Source of the DNA: Pseudomonas sp. ICMP22404
GTDB lineage: Bacteria; Pseudomonadota; Gammaproteobacteria; Pseudomonadales; Pseudomonadaceae
Direction: 5' to 3'
DNA length: 64,000 nucleotides
NCBI RefSeq assembly: GCF_006227205.1
Contig: NZ_VCNG01000010.1
Span: 210,253 to 274,252 of the forward strand
Made by a program: the position numbers and the translations under genes. The notes below the pieces were generated by a model, which saw only the letters and a program-made list of their open reading frames with translations, made no database searches and had not been told where the DNA came from. Positions 26,128-34,658 of the stretch are shown piece after piece. Each line of letters starts with the position of its first letter. Position 1 is the first letter of the stretch.

Positions 26128-26143
26128 AGCAATTATGGTGCCA
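26128..26143 (-). promoter_or_regulatory. Sigma-54 promoter of the rfbFGH-led island operon
   Basis: Minus strand TGGCACCATAATTGCT: all positions of TGGCACG-N4-TTGCW match except G7 to C, with exact 12-nt GG/GC phasing. Predicted start near 26117, giving a leader of about 89 nt. It would place sugar synthesis under RpoN with a bEBP such as FleQ or FleR. A bEBP binding site was not identified. Confidence 0.75.
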
Positions 26144-26224
26144 CTGGCTGGAGGCCCAATATTACGGGGCCTTGAGGCAAGAAAGGGAATTCAGGGAGGG
26201 AAGAAAAAAAGAAGATTGACTGCT

Positions 26225-26293
26225 TTCACGAGCAGGCTCGCTCCCACAGGGGCACAGTAGAACCCTGTGGGAGCGAGCCTGCTCGCGATGGCG
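26225..26293. repeat. REP pair, family B
   Basis: Inverted copies CGAGCAGGCTCGCTCCCAC and GTGGGAGCGAGCCTGCTCG in the opposite arrangement to the copy near 7.75 kb, with a spacer of about 20 bp. Lies in the 294-bp gap between rfbF and the upstream glycosyltransferase, behind the stop of the latter. Confidence 0.85.
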
Positions 26294-26322
26294 GTGATTC
26301 AGCCGGCCGTAGAACCGATGCC

Positions 26323-29244
26323 TTACGCGCCGGCCTGTCCGATGAGCGCCGACCACGGCACCTGGGTCACCGGACCGAGGGTGTAGCCGGAACCGGTCAA
26401 GTCCAGGTTGCCGTTGTAGTTGGGGTCATGCGCCAAGGCTTCCTGCCACTTGCCGCGCAGTGCCTGGCAAGCCTCGGGCGAGGACGACAAGCTGCCCGGG
26501 TTGACGACCTGGACGTAAGGCGTCCACACCGTGAGGTAACCGGCTTGCGCGGCTCGCAGGCAAAGATCCACATCCCCCAGCCCCTCGGCGAACACTGTAT
26601 CGTCTACACCGTCGAGTGCCTGGAACAGCTGCGTGGAAATCATCAGGCAGGTGAAGGACACTGCCGAGCAGTTCTGTTCCGCCACCAGGCGGTTCATATA
26701 GCCCCGGGCATCCGCAGGTTCGCCGACGAAAGCCGAACCCACCACACCGTTGAGGCCCAGGACCAGGCCTGCCTGCGTAATTTGCCCCTGCCGGTCGATC
26801 AGCCTGGCACCGACCACACCGACCTCCGGACGCTGGGCATGATTGAGCAACAGCTCGATCCAGTTGACGTTCACGACTTCGCTGTCCACCGCCAGGGTGA
26901 GCAGGTAATCGCCCTTGGCCTGCTGGCTGACCTGGTTGATCAGCGTCGCCGTGGCAAGCCCAGGCTCCACCTCGATGAAGCGTACGCGACTGGCCTGGTG
27001 CCCCTGGCTGCGGAGCCAGTCTTTCAGCGCCGCGCCATGGACCGGATGCTCGGCCACCAGCAACTCGAAACGTTGGTAGCGAGTACGTTGAAGAACATTG
27101 ACGATGCAACGTTGCAGCGTCACCAGTTCGCCCTCGCCATGGAGAATGATCGATACCAGCGGGCGCTCGATAAAGCGATAGTCGATCTTGTAGATACCCG
27201 GCACCACGGAACCGACATCAGCCTTATAGCCTCGCGCAGCAAGGTGGCGCAGCAAGGCCTTGCGCTCGTCGGCATTGTCGCCCTCCGTTACTGCCTGGCA
27301 AACCAAGAGCGCTTCGTCCAGATGCGCCAATCCCCCCATGCCGCCCTGCTCGATCAAGCGCAGGAGCAGTTCGAACTCCAGCGCCTCCTTGAAATCGCGC
27401 GAGTAGCCACCGGCCTGCACCAGCACTTCACGGCGAACCAGCCAATGCCGCGCCATCAATGACGGCACGCTCAACAACAGATCGAGGTTGAAGCCGGGGC
27501 GGAACACATCGACCAGGGTTTCGTCGGGTTGGCGTTGGCATTCATCCATCGCCACCGCCCGGCATTGTGGTGCGTCGAGCAGCTCCAGACTCGCATGCAG
27601 CAGACCGGACGACGTCAGCTCATCCCCCGCTTCGGCCAGGACCACCCAGTCGCAATCGATCTGGCCAACGACCTGATTGATCTTGTCGACGTAGTTGCTT
27701 CCGGTGACTTTGACGAAATGCAGGGTGTTCTGAACGGTGGTTTCGGCCGGCAGGTCGCCGGTGGTGAACACAACGATTTTGAATGCCCGGCAGGCACCGT
27801 TGATCACGCTGTCGAAGGTGGCCTGCAACCGGGAGAAATCCGCCTCCAGGTCCAGGAGCAGGATGCCGAAAGTCGGCCCGCCCTTGTGGCGCGCCAGGTA
27901 CTGGCTGATCTGCTGGGCCTGTCCGGTGCTCGGCTCACGCCCATCGAGCCAGCGCAACAAACGGCCGGACCGCATGGTTTCGAAAAGACTGAAGTGGTCC
28001 TGCAGCATCACGTTCTCCAGGCGCTGCGCCCACTCGCTCAACCGCTCGGCCTCGACCTGAGCACCACCTTCCTCGAGCAGGACAGCCAACTGGTTCACGA
28101 CATCGCAATTGAAGGCATTGAGCATGAACGCTTTGAGCAGCCGTTCGTTGAGTGGCTCGGCACTGGTGTTGCGCTGCGGCCGTGCCAGCCCTTTCTGCTT
28201 GAGCAGCACCGCTTCCAGCTCCTTCAACTGCACGCGCCCGGCAGGTATCGCGTGCATCAGGAATTCAAGCTTGGACAGGGATTCGAAAAACGGCTGGTTG
28301 TAGAACGGCAGCTCGACGAACTGCGTCGGCTCGAAACGGCAGATGGGCCCTTGCAACTGCGAGTGCCAAGCCGCCTCGAAGAGCTTGGCCAGGGCAAAAG
28401 CTGCACGCTGACTCAGGTAGTTGCCAATTTCCTCCAGGCTTTCCACCGCTTGCGACGGCGCCCCCTGACCCAACCCGAACGTCGAATCCAGGACCGTCAC
28501 CAAGCGTTCACGTAACGCTACGGTGGCCCCATCACGATAGCTCAGCACAGCGGCCAACTGACTGGCTTCCAGCGTCGAAGGACTTTCCAGGGCGTGCACC
28601 CCATAAGGGATCGGCAGAACACGGACCTTGGCCGCTGCCATCAGCGCACAGCCATGACCAAGTTCCTGCCAGGCCGGATCGAAATCCGCCGGCAATGCGG
28701 CATACCAGCGTTGAATCACCTCGGTCCGGGTGACGGCATTGATCAATGAAGGGCAATGCCCGGCATACGCGGCCAGGCGCTCCTGGGCGGACGGGTCGGC
28801 GAAGTCCTCGACGCCCTTGCGATCCCTGCGGTAATAGTCGACATGGGAAGCATGGGCTTCGAATGTCAGGGCATAACCCTGGCACGCCGAATAATCGTCA
28901 TGACCGGCCAGGAATTCCAGTGACTGGTCGAGGGCCTCCGGCAGCAGGAAAGCGTCCACGTCAATCATCGCCAGGTAGGGCGTCTGCACATGTTCGAGCC
29001 CTTGGCGCAGCTTGTTGGCGAAGTGACCGGCCTCGGCTCGATGCATATAACGCACACCGGAAAATGCCGCGACGCTGTCGGCATCCGGCTCGGCGGACGA
29101 ATCGAGGACGAGTTGGGAACAGGGGTAATCAGCGTAGTAACGCAACGCCCGGCGCAACGCCTGCGGTTGCTCGTGTGATAACAGGACCAGGGTAAAACGC
29201 TCGTTCAACAGAGCGGATGAATCATTGGCAATACTGCGTTGCAT
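26323..29244 (-). CDS. Large multidomain glycosyltransferase (973 aa), island paralogue without the GT-B tail
   Basis: 973 residues. The N-terminal GT2-like domain (FTLVLLSHEQPQALRRALRY, MIDVDAFLLPEAL) resembles the TIGR00180-type glycosyltransferase fold. A helical linker follows (about 250-450), then a degenerate GT2 segment (GILLLDLEADFSRLQATFDS) and a C-terminal GT2 segment (LVSIILHGEGELVTLQRC, LLNHAQRPEVGVVGARL, GDVDLCLRAAQAGYLTVWTP). The last two modules are clearly homologous to the middle of the 1169- and 1192-residue enzymes. It probably extends the flagellin glycan; donor and acceptor are unknown. Confidence 0.85.
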   Translation of the reverse strand: MQRSIANDSSALLNERFTLVLLSHEQPQALRRALRYYADYPCSQLVLDSSAEPDADSVAAFSGVRYMHRAEAGHFANKLRQGLEHVQTPYLAMIDVDAFLLPEALDQSLEFLAGHDDYSACQGYALTFEAHASHVDYYRRDRKGVEDFADPSAQERLAAYAGHCPSLINAVTRTEVIQRWYAALPADFDPAWQELGHGCALMAAAKVRVLPIPYGVHALESPSTLEASQLAAVLSYRDGATVALRERLVTVLDSTFGLGQGAPSQAVESLEEIGNYLSQRAAFALAKLFEAAWHSQLQGPICRFEPTQFVELPFYNQPFFESLSKLEFLMHAIPAGRVQLKELEAVLLKQKGLARPQRNTSAEPLNERLLKAFMLNAFNCDVVNQLAVLLEEGGAQVEAERLSEWAQRLENVMLQDHFSLFETMRSGRLLRWLDGREPSTGQAQQISQYLARHKGGPTFGILLLDLEADFSRLQATFDSVINGACRAFKIVVFTTGDLPAETTVQNTLHFVKVTGSNYVDKINQVVGQIDCDWVVLAEAGDELTSSGLLHASLELLDAPQCRAVAMDECQRQPDETLVDVFRPGFNLDLLLSVPSLMARHWLVRREVLVQAGGYSRDFKEALEFELLLRLIEQGGMGGLAHLDEALLVCQAVTEGDNADERKALLRHLAARGYKADVGSVVPGIYKIDYRFIERPLVSIILHGEGELVTLQRCIVNVLQRTRYQRFELLVAEHPVHGAALKDWLRSQGHQASRVRFIEVEPGLATATLINQVSQQAKGDYLLTLAVDSEVVNVNWIELLLNHAQRPEVGVVGARLIDRQGQITQAGLVLGLNGVVGSAFVGEPADARGYMNRLVAEQNCSAVSFTCLMISTQLFQALDGVDDTVFAEGLGDVDLCLRAAQAGYLTVWTPYVQVVNPGSLSSSPEACQALRGKWQEALAHDPNYNGNLDLTGSGYTLGPVTQVPWSALIGQAGA

Positions 29245-29318
29245 ATGAATTCCTTAACGAGCGAGTCGCCCAATCGGCGGCATTATGTTCGTGACACGTT
29301 GCGGCACTGGCCGGATCG

Positions 29319-32300
29319 TCAATCCGGCAACCAGCCATCGGCCCAATAGCGCAGGTTGTCGCCGCGCAACATGAAATCACGCAGTACCACTTCGCGCAGC
29401 TGGTCCCCCATCCGATAACTGGCCTGCGGGTCGGACAGGTGCATGCGGATCGCATCCAGCCATTCCTGCGTGCTGTTGGTCTTTACCCTGGTACAGGGTA
29501 GATGACCTCGATAGGCTTCGGTGTCGGTACAGATGACCGGGTACCCACAAACCCCATACTCCAGCAGCCTGAGATTGCTCTTGCAGTCGTTGAAAATGTG
29601 CTGTTCCAGCGGGGCCAGGGCCAGGTCCAGGTTCAGGCTCGCCAGTTTGGCCGGATACTCCAACAGCGGGACCCCGCCATGGTATTCATGCACATAAGGC
29701 CTGAGGGAATCCGGACACATGCCAAAAAAGACCCATTCGACTTCATCGGCCAGCTCGCGTACCACCTCGGCAATGATCTCCAGGTCACCCCGGTGGCTGG
29801 TACCGCCGCCCCAACCCACCCGGGGCTTGATCGACGTACGACGCCGGCTGGAAATCCCATGCCACAAATGCGGCGCCAGCATGTTCGGCACCACGCGGAT
29901 ATCGTGATGAAGGCCGGACAGTGCATCCGCCAGGGCGAACGTCGACACCACCACCCGATCACACAGGGCAATGCCGCGCTCCAGCAGGTTGACGATGTCG
30001 TCAGGCATGTTGCGGGTGTGATCGTTCTTTTCAGGAATGTTCGCCACATAGTCATCGAGTTCGTAGATGCGCATGGCGTTGGAATAGGTTTTCACCTGGA
30101 TGATGTCGTTGAACTTGCCACTGTTGTAGCGGCCCTGGAGCACGATTACATCCGGTGACTGGCGCTCGATCTCGATGATCGAAGGCATTTCATAGGACAC
30201 ACGCCCGACGATCCGTCCGGTTGCCCGCAGTTCGATCAGCGGCTGGCTCACGCGGTAATGGCCGATGGCGGAACTGTTGAGGGCCAGACCCAGGACCGAA
30301 GGCAGCGGACGGCTGTATAAAGGATTCCAGCCGGTGCGTTGGCCCGGTGCCAGGCCAAAACTGTTGCCGGCCAGGCTCAGGTTACGGTTGTAGGCCGGAT
30401 CGTTGGCGATCCAGGGCAACCAGCGCTGATAGAACGACTCCTGCTCTTGTTCCACGCGTTGCTTCCAGGACGCTTCACGCGCGCTCCCGGCAGAGGGTGT
30501 CAGGACCACGTTGGCATAAGGCGTGGTCACCACCAGGTAACCTTGCTTGCCGACCTCCAGGCATAACTCGAGGAAGTTGATGCCTGGCGTTTCAATGGCA
30601 GGCGACAGCCCCCCGACGGTATCGAATACCGCCCTGCGCACCAACAGGCAATGACCGCTCACGGCACTCCAGTTCTGCACCACCTGCAAACGTTGCATGT
30701 AACCGCCGGCGGTGACCGGCTCGTTCGCAAACGGCCGGCCGGCCAAGCCATCGAGGCCCAACACCAGGCCCGAGTCAATAACCTGCCCCTGTAGATTCAG
30801 GGTCCGTGGGCCGACGATTCCGACTTCCGGGCGCTGGGCATGGTTCAGCAGTTCGTCCAGCCAGGCCGCGTCATGGGTCACACAGAACGGACTGAGCAAC
30901 AGCAGGTAATCGCCGCGCGCTTGCGCGACGGCAAAATTGCGCACCTGCGCTTCGTTGCCCAATTCGTCCGGGGTAAGAATCCGCAACTTGTCGCTGCCCA
31001 GCTCGGCCATGGCCGTCAGCCAGTTGCGCATCTCGGCGGTTTCGCTGCCGTTGTCGACGACGATGACTTCGTAATGCTCGTAGGCAGTAGCGGTCAGCAG
31101 ATTACTGATGCAATTTTCCAGCGCCGCCAGTTGATCCTTGACGCTGATAATGATCGACACCAGCGGGCGTTCGGGGTGCAGGTATTCGATCCTCGGGATC
31201 AACGGCATCGGCCCTGGATGCAAACGATGTTCGACGCCCAGGCGTTGCAGATGCGCCGCCACCAGCCTGGGGCTCTGCTCGATCACCTGCGGCTGCGAAA
31301 GCCATTGGGCGAAGGCCAGGTTCGATTCCACCTGGATTTCCGCCAGGTGTTCGATGGTCTGCGGCCCCTGGGTTTCCACTAGGCGCCAGATCAGGTCATG
31401 GGGCGCCAATTCACCCAGATTCGCATCGAAGCCACCCAGCAACTGTACCCGCTCACGAGCGAAGGCCAAGGTCCTGCCCACATAGGGGTAGGCTCGCATC
31501 AGGTCGAGATTGAAATCCGGCTTGAAGACCGGCTCCGAAGACTTGCCGTCCTCCAGCGCGCCTTCGTCGCTGTAGACACAAGCGATACCGGGCATGGCAT
31601 TGATCCGCTCGGCCAGCACCAGCAAGGCCGATTCCCGCAGTCGGTCACCGGCGTGCAGCAGATAGAACCAGTCGGCGCCGTCCAGTCGCGGCAGCATGTC
31701 ATTGAGGCCACGCACCCAGTCGGTGGGCAGCGCCATGCGCAGCACATTGCCTTCGATCGCGCCGCGACCGTTGGAAAACAGCAGCACCGGCTCGCTGGCA
31801 TAATGTTGCCCGGCGATGCTCTCGAGGGTCAGCGCCACCGCCTCGGCGTCTTCCTCGAAATCGAACACCACCGGCACGATACCCGGGCGCCGGGGCCAGA
31901 GTTCAACCTGATGGAGAACCACCCGTTGGCGCGCCGCGTCAAACCGCCGACAGTCCAGCCACTGGGCATAAAGCTCATCGTAACTCTCAGTGTCGGTGCC
32001 GACCTGATAACCGACGACGGCTTGTCGACTGGCCATCAACGAATTCAGGTTCAACTCTTCCCAGTCGTGAGGCTGGCCTGGCTTGACCTGATCGAGGGTC
32101 TGATAGCGGATCCAGCCCGACGCTGGCGCGGACTCACCACTGCGTTCAGCCAACATCTGGGCCAGCCACGTCCATTCGACGGGTGCGGCATCAACCATGT
32201 CAGGACGGCGGGACAGCCGTTGCGGATACAACCGTTCGAGACTGTCGAGACTGCACCGCTCCACCAGGTTGCCGCGTCGGAGCAGGCAGATGAACAGCGC

Positions 32301-32897
32301 CAGGTCGAGCAATGCGACAAAACCCTGACCGGCCTGGGCCAATGCTGGCAATAAGGACTCGATATCGACCCGGCGCATCATGGCGCCGGAGAAGCCACCG
32401 AAGATATTGCGTGGCGTGGACTCGATGTAGGCCAACAGGTCGTCGCCCTTGTACAACCCTTCGAAGAGGGCGATGCCGACGTTCTCCAGGCGAATCGGCA
32501 AGACGTAGCCGTCCGCATCGATGAAGTGGCGCTTACTGATGACCAACCGGGCATCGGCATGCTCGTCCAGGGCCTGCGCCTGTTGACGCACGCAGGCTCC
32601 GAGCAACTGATCGTCATCGCAGAGAAATTTGATGTACTCCCCGCTCGCCTCTTCCAGGCACCGCAACAGATTCTGCTGGAAGCCCAGCCGCTGGGGATTG
32701 CGCAGATAACGCACCGCGACGCTGGAAGCGTCCTGCAAAGCGTCGACGATCTGGCGGATGTCGTCACCGGGGCAATCATCGCACACGATGATTTCGAGGT
32801 TTTCGTAGTCCTGGTCCAGAGCGCTCTTGAGTGACTCGCGAAAAAAGCGAGGGTTGAATGCGGGGATGACGATGCTGACAAGAGGTGTTGGTTTCAC
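29319..32897 (-). CDS. Large multidomain glycosyltransferase (1192 aa, Fgt-like)
   Basis: Start chosen at the GTG at 32897 (first residues MKPTPLVSIVIPAF, GAGAG upstream). The longer open frame runs through a REP pair and is not protein-like. N-terminal GT2 domain: VSIVIPAFNPRFFRESLKSA, VCDDCPGDD and FLCDDDQLL. A second GT2-like region lies in the middle, and a third (VSIIISVKDQLAALENC, LLNHAQRPEVGIVGPRTL) is shared with the other two large island enzymes. A C-terminal GT4-like module has VGWGGGTSHRGDLEIIA and LRLLEYGVCGYPVICTDTE. It lies directly downstream of flgL, as fgt genes do beside flagellin genes in P. syringae. Confidence 0.88.
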   Translation of the reverse strand: MKPTPLVSIVIPAFNPRFFRESLKSALDQDYENLEIIVCDDCPGDDIRQIVDALQDASSVAVRYLRNPQRLGFQQNLLRCLEEASGEYIKFLCDDDQLLGACVRQQAQALDEHADARLVISKRHFIDADGYVLPIRLENVGIALFEGLYKGDDLLAYIESTPRNIFGGFSGAMMRRVDIESLLPALAQAGQGFVALLDLALFICLLRRGNLVERCSLDSLERLYPQRLSRRPDMVDAAPVEWTWLAQMLAERSGESAPASGWIRYQTLDQVKPGQPHDWEELNLNSLMASRQAVVGYQVGTDTESYDELYAQWLDCRRFDAARQRVVLHQVELWPRRPGIVPVVFDFEEDAEAVALTLESIAGQHYASEPVLLFSNGRGAIEGNVLRMALPTDWVRGLNDMLPRLDGADWFYLLHAGDRLRESALLVLAERINAMPGIACVYSDEGALEDGKSSEPVFKPDFNLDLMRAYPYVGRTLAFARERVQLLGGFDANLGELAPHDLIWRLVETQGPQTIEHLAEIQVESNLAFAQWLSQPQVIEQSPRLVAAHLQRLGVEHRLHPGPMPLIPRIEYLHPERPLVSIIISVKDQLAALENCISNLLTATAYEHYEVIVVDNGSETAEMRNWLTAMAELGSDKLRILTPDELGNEAQVRNFAVAQARGDYLLLLSPFCVTHDAAWLDELLNHAQRPEVGIVGPRTLNLQGQVIDSGLVLGLDGLAGRPFANEPVTAGGYMQRLQVVQNWSAVSGHCLLVRRAVFDTVGGLSPAIETPGINFLELCLEVGKQGYLVVTTPYANVVLTPSAGSAREASWKQRVEQEQESFYQRWLPWIANDPAYNRNLSLAGNSFGLAPGQRTGWNPLYSRPLPSVLGLALNSSAIGHYRVSQPLIELRATGRIVGRVSYEMPSIIEIERQSPDVIVLQGRYNSGKFNDIIQVKTYSNAMRIYELDDYVANIPEKNDHTRNMPDDIVNLLERGIALCDRVVVSTFALADALSGLHHDIRVVPNMLAPHLWHGISSRRRTSIKPRVGWGGGTSHRGDLEIIAEVVRELADEVEWVFFGMCPDSLRPYVHEYHGGVPLLEYPAKLASLNLDLALAPLEQHIFNDCKSNLRLLEYGVCGYPVICTDTEAYRGHLPCTRVKTNSTQEWLDAIRMHLSDPQASYRMGDQLREVVLRDFMLRGDNLRYWADGWLPD

Positions 32898-32931
32898 GCG
32901 AAAGACTCTCGGCCGGGCGGTGTTCCGACCC

Positions 32932-33039
32932 TTGTGGCGAGGGGATTCATCCCCGTTGGGCTGCAAAGCGGCCCTCAATCCTGCACCACGTGTCGTGGAG
33001 CTGCTACGCAGCCCCACGGGGATGAATCCCCTCGCCACA
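32932..33039. repeat. REP pair, family A, between flgL and the glycosyltransferase
   Basis: Inverted pair TTGTGGCGAGGGGATTCATC ... GATGAATCCCCTCGCCACA with about 70 bp between the halves. It occupies most of the 182-bp gap after flgL and could act as a transcription stop or mRNA-stabilising structure for the flg operon. Confidence 0.88.
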
Positions 33040-33079
33040 GGTACAGCCAATACTTCAAACGAGCGGCGTTACCTGCTCA

Positions 33080-34645
33080 TCAGATCTTGTTGAACAACCC
33101 CAGTTGCGTGATCTTGCTGAACGCCAGTTGCGATGCCTGCAGCATGGTCTGTTGCAACGTCAGGCGCGTCATCACCTCGGCCGGGTCGGAATCGCGGATC
33201 GCCGACTGGGTCTGGGAGTTGGCCAGGACAAAGCTCTGATTGGTGTCGGACTGGTTATCGAGCGCTTGGCCACGACCACCGACCGAACTCAACCCACTGG
33301 TCAACTGATCTGTACCGCTGGCCAGGTTGCCGATGCCGGAAGCCAGTGCCGCGAGCATTTTCTGACCGGCAATCGCGTCGCCCTCGATCGGTGTGCTCAA
33401 CGCAGCCTTCAGCTGGTTCACGGTATCCAGGATGTTCTGGGTTTCGTGGGTATTGACCGCAATGCTGAATTGATCGTTGGCGGCCGGTGCGCCATTGAGC
33501 GTAAAACTCACCCCTGAAGCGGTGGCGACGTTGCCCGCCAGGGTTCCGCTGGAAATCACCTGGCTACTGCTGGTCAGCGGCGCGGCGTACAGTTCGAAGT
33601 CCGTGGCACTGGTGAACTTCAGCACCGCCGACCCCGTCGGGAAACTGGCGTGGTAGGCAACCGGATCGGTGATTTGACTGCCGGTGATCTGCGTCGCAGT
33701 GGAGTTGCCCGGGCTACGCGCCACGGCGAATGTGTCGGGTTTGGCGGCCAGGGTGAATGTGTGACCGGGCAATACGGTGCCGGCGACGTCGCCGGATTTC
33801 AGGTTGACGTTCAGGGTCAGATCGACGCCGCGAAAGCTCACGTTCTGCCCGGCCTGGGTATTGGGCGTGATGACGCCGCCCTGGCTGGCTTCGGCGGTCA
33901 CGTCGTTACCGCTTGAATCAGTGATTTTCAACTGGGTGCCGCTGGCGAACTCTACGGTATACGGCTCACCGCTGCGGAACTGGCTGTTGTAGGTAACGGC
34001 GGAAGATACCTGGCCGTTGGTCAGTACCACCCGGCCATCGTCCACCGCCGGAGCGGTCATGGTGACCTGGGTGCGGCTGGTGTTGATGGCCTGCTGGAAC
34101 ACTTCCCAGCCGGTGCTGTTGGTGGCCATCGACATGGTGTCGCCCACTGGAAGGTCCAGGGTCATCTGATCGCCGTTGTAGCTGTAGCTACCATCGCCGT
34201 TGCGGGTGAACGGCACGACATCGCCCTTGGAGCCGGCAAAAATGTACTTGCCGTTTTCATCCTTGGTGTTCATCAGGCTCAGCAACTGGTCTTCGATCGA
34301 CCCCAGCTCCGAAGCGACGGATTTACGGTCTGAGTCGGTATAACCGGCGTTACCGGCGCTTACAGCCAGTTCCTTGGCGCGCTGCAGCACGTTATTGATG
34401 CTGGTCATCACCGCTTCAGTCGTGCCCAGGGTCGCCTTGATCGTGCTGACGTTGGTTTCGTACTGGGACAGCATGGAAGCCTGGTTGCCCAGTTGCAGCA
34501 GACGCGACGCACCGACCGGATCGTCGGCGGCGGTGTTGATACGTACCAGACTACTGGCTTCTTCGCTGGTCTTGACCACATTGGCGAAGTTCTTCTGGTA
34601 GTTCGCAGCCGTGCTTTCGTAGAACTGGGAAGTAGAGATACGCAT
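33080..34645 (-). CDS. flgL: FlgL, hook-filament junction protein (HAP3)
   Basis: Junction subunit between FlgK and the filament. 521 residues with a flagellin-like N terminus (MRISTSQFYESTAANYQKN) and C terminus (VMTRLTLQQTMLQASQLAFS then LGLFNKI), and a long Gly/Ser/Thr-rich variable middle. No signal peptide; exported by the flagellar type III system. Last gene of the flg operon here, 13 bp after flgK. Confidence 0.95.
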   Translation of the reverse strand: MRISTSQFYESTAANYQKNFANVVKTSEEASSLVRINTAADDPVGASRLLQLGNQASMLSQYETNVSTIKATLGTTEAVMTSINNVLQRAKELAVSAGNAGYTDSDRKSVASELGSIEDQLLSLMNTKDENGKYIFAGSKGDVVPFTRNGDGSYSYNGDQMTLDLPVGDTMSMATNSTGWEVFQQAINTSRTQVTMTAPAVDDGRVVLTNGQVSSAVTYNSQFRSGEPYTVEFASGTQLKITDSSGNDVTAEASQGGVITPNTQAGQNVSFRGVDLTLNVNLKSGDVAGTVLPGHTFTLAAKPDTFAVARSPGNSTATQITGSQITDPVAYHASFPTGSAVLKFTSATDFELYAAPLTSSSQVISSGTLAGNVATASGVSFTLNGAPAANDQFSIAVNTHETQNILDTVNQLKAALSTPIEGDAIAGQKMLAALASGIGNLASGTDQLTSGLSSVGGRGQALDNQSDTNQSFVLANSQTQSAIRDSDPAEVMTRLTLQQTMLQASQLAFSKITQLGLFNKI

Positions 34646-34658
34646 GGGCTACGGCTCC

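Noticed and set aside
26029..26322. Insertion sequence or recombination scar in the rfbF upstream gap
   Set aside because: Only a REP pair and promoter were found; no transposase fragment or target duplication.
32898..33050. Upstream extension of the 1192-residue glycosyltransferase
   Set aside because: It is encoded by a REP pair; the GT2 domain begins right after the GTG at 32897.
7856..33050. LPS O-antigen cluster as an explanation of the island
   Set aside because: No wzx/wzy/wzz, WaaL or initiating transferase is present; genes are flanked by fliC and flgL and led by a sigma-54 site. An indirect contribution to LPS cannot be excluded.
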